Assembly: GCA_045546695.1 (NCBI GenBank) | Contig: JAZQDE010000044.1 | Span: forward strand, 1-61,153 | Direction of reading: 5' to 3' | Source: SIG424 sp045546695 | GTDB lineage: Bacteria > Bacillota > Clostridia > UBA1212 > UBA1255 | Length of the DNA: 61,153 nucleotides | Shown: positions 61,120 to 61,153 of the stretch, one piece after another | Position numbering within the stretch: position 1 is the stretch's first letter | How the letters are laid out: each line of letters starts with the position of its first letter | Notes under the pieces: generated by a model | The model's database searches: none | What the model was told of the DNA's origin: nothing | The model's input: the letters and a program-made list of their open reading frames with translations, nothing else | Made by a program: the position numbers and the translations under genes

Positions 61120-61153
61120 GCGTTTATTTATAAGGAACTGCAGCCTGCTCAGT

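Noticed and set aside
1..61153. CRISPR arrays, tRNA or rRNA genes, insertion sequences
   Set aside because: No spaced identical repeats of CRISPR type, no cloverleaf or rRNA-like sequence and no transposase motifs were seen in intergenic regions.

Overview
The window reads as chromosomal DNA from an anaerobic, spore-forming member of the Clostridia. Evidence for this: spoVS, gerW, a SpoIIIE/FtsK translocase, a SCIFF (six cysteines in forty-five residues) peptide beside its radical-SAM maturase, RNase Y with YmdB, and Gram-positive features such as lipoprotein signals and a huge wall-anchored adhesin. By eye the base composition is moderately low-GC. I cannot name a genus. I see no rRNA, tRNA, CRISPR array, intact transposase or prophage.

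Layout: (1) 1-5.3 kb: 3' end of an acyl-CoA-synthetase-like gene, then yqhQ-prmC-DUF2953-gerW on plus, colliding tail-to-tail with scpB-scpA on minus. (2) 5.3-8.3 kb: an amino-acid ABC importer (glnHPQ) that runs into scpAB on one transcript, then a CBM9-like gene. (3) 8.4-13.1 kb: miaB converging on a solute-binding lipoprotein plus wall amidase pair, with two kinds of tandem repeat in the convergent gap. (4) 13.3-18.5 kb: ftsK, rny-ymdB and spoVS, with a terminator hairpin that contains the spoVS ribosome binding site. (5) 18.6-23.8 kb: an ABC / DUF1854 / ABC triad whose leader carries an attenuator-like hairpin, beside a frameshifted gene remnant. (6) 24.5-28.3 kb: SGNH hydrolase, SCIFF peptide, SCIFF maturase and a PLP decarboxylase. 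(7) 28.3-33.9 kb: polyamine importer potABCD under a cupin-type regulator, followed by ppa and an MBL hydrolase. (8) 34-41 kb: MarR-controlled heterodimeric ABC exporter, plus an ABC-2 exporter, an MBL protein and a small membrane protein. (9) 41.2-50.4 kb: a 2189-residue VWA/isopeptide/DUF11 adhesin with a small unknown protein in front of it, divergent from a LytTR/GHKL two-component system. (10) 50.5-52.3 kb: ECF sigma factor, DUF4367 membrane protein and a small secreted protein. (11) 52.4-60.4 kb: an eight-gene operon, ybaB-recR-prfA-sua5-upp-polysaccharide deacetylase-yhaO-like-yhaN-like, with a clear promoter and terminator. (12) 60.4-61.15 kb: decayed gene fragments and a terminator.

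The points I think most deserve a second look are: strong over-representation of the word GTGAAAA/TTTTCAC on both strands; the DUF1854 ABC triad with paired PH-like/zinc-ribbon N-terminal extensions and a leader attenuator; the triple 72-bp hairpin repeat after miaB; the nested inverted repeat at the marR start; the terminator/ribosome-site overlap at spoVS; and the adhesin with a non-canonical NPPTS sorting signal beside an apparent degenerate receiver-like protein. Promoter calls are by eye against the TTGACA/TATAAT consensus. Family names come from recognised motifs, not from searches.
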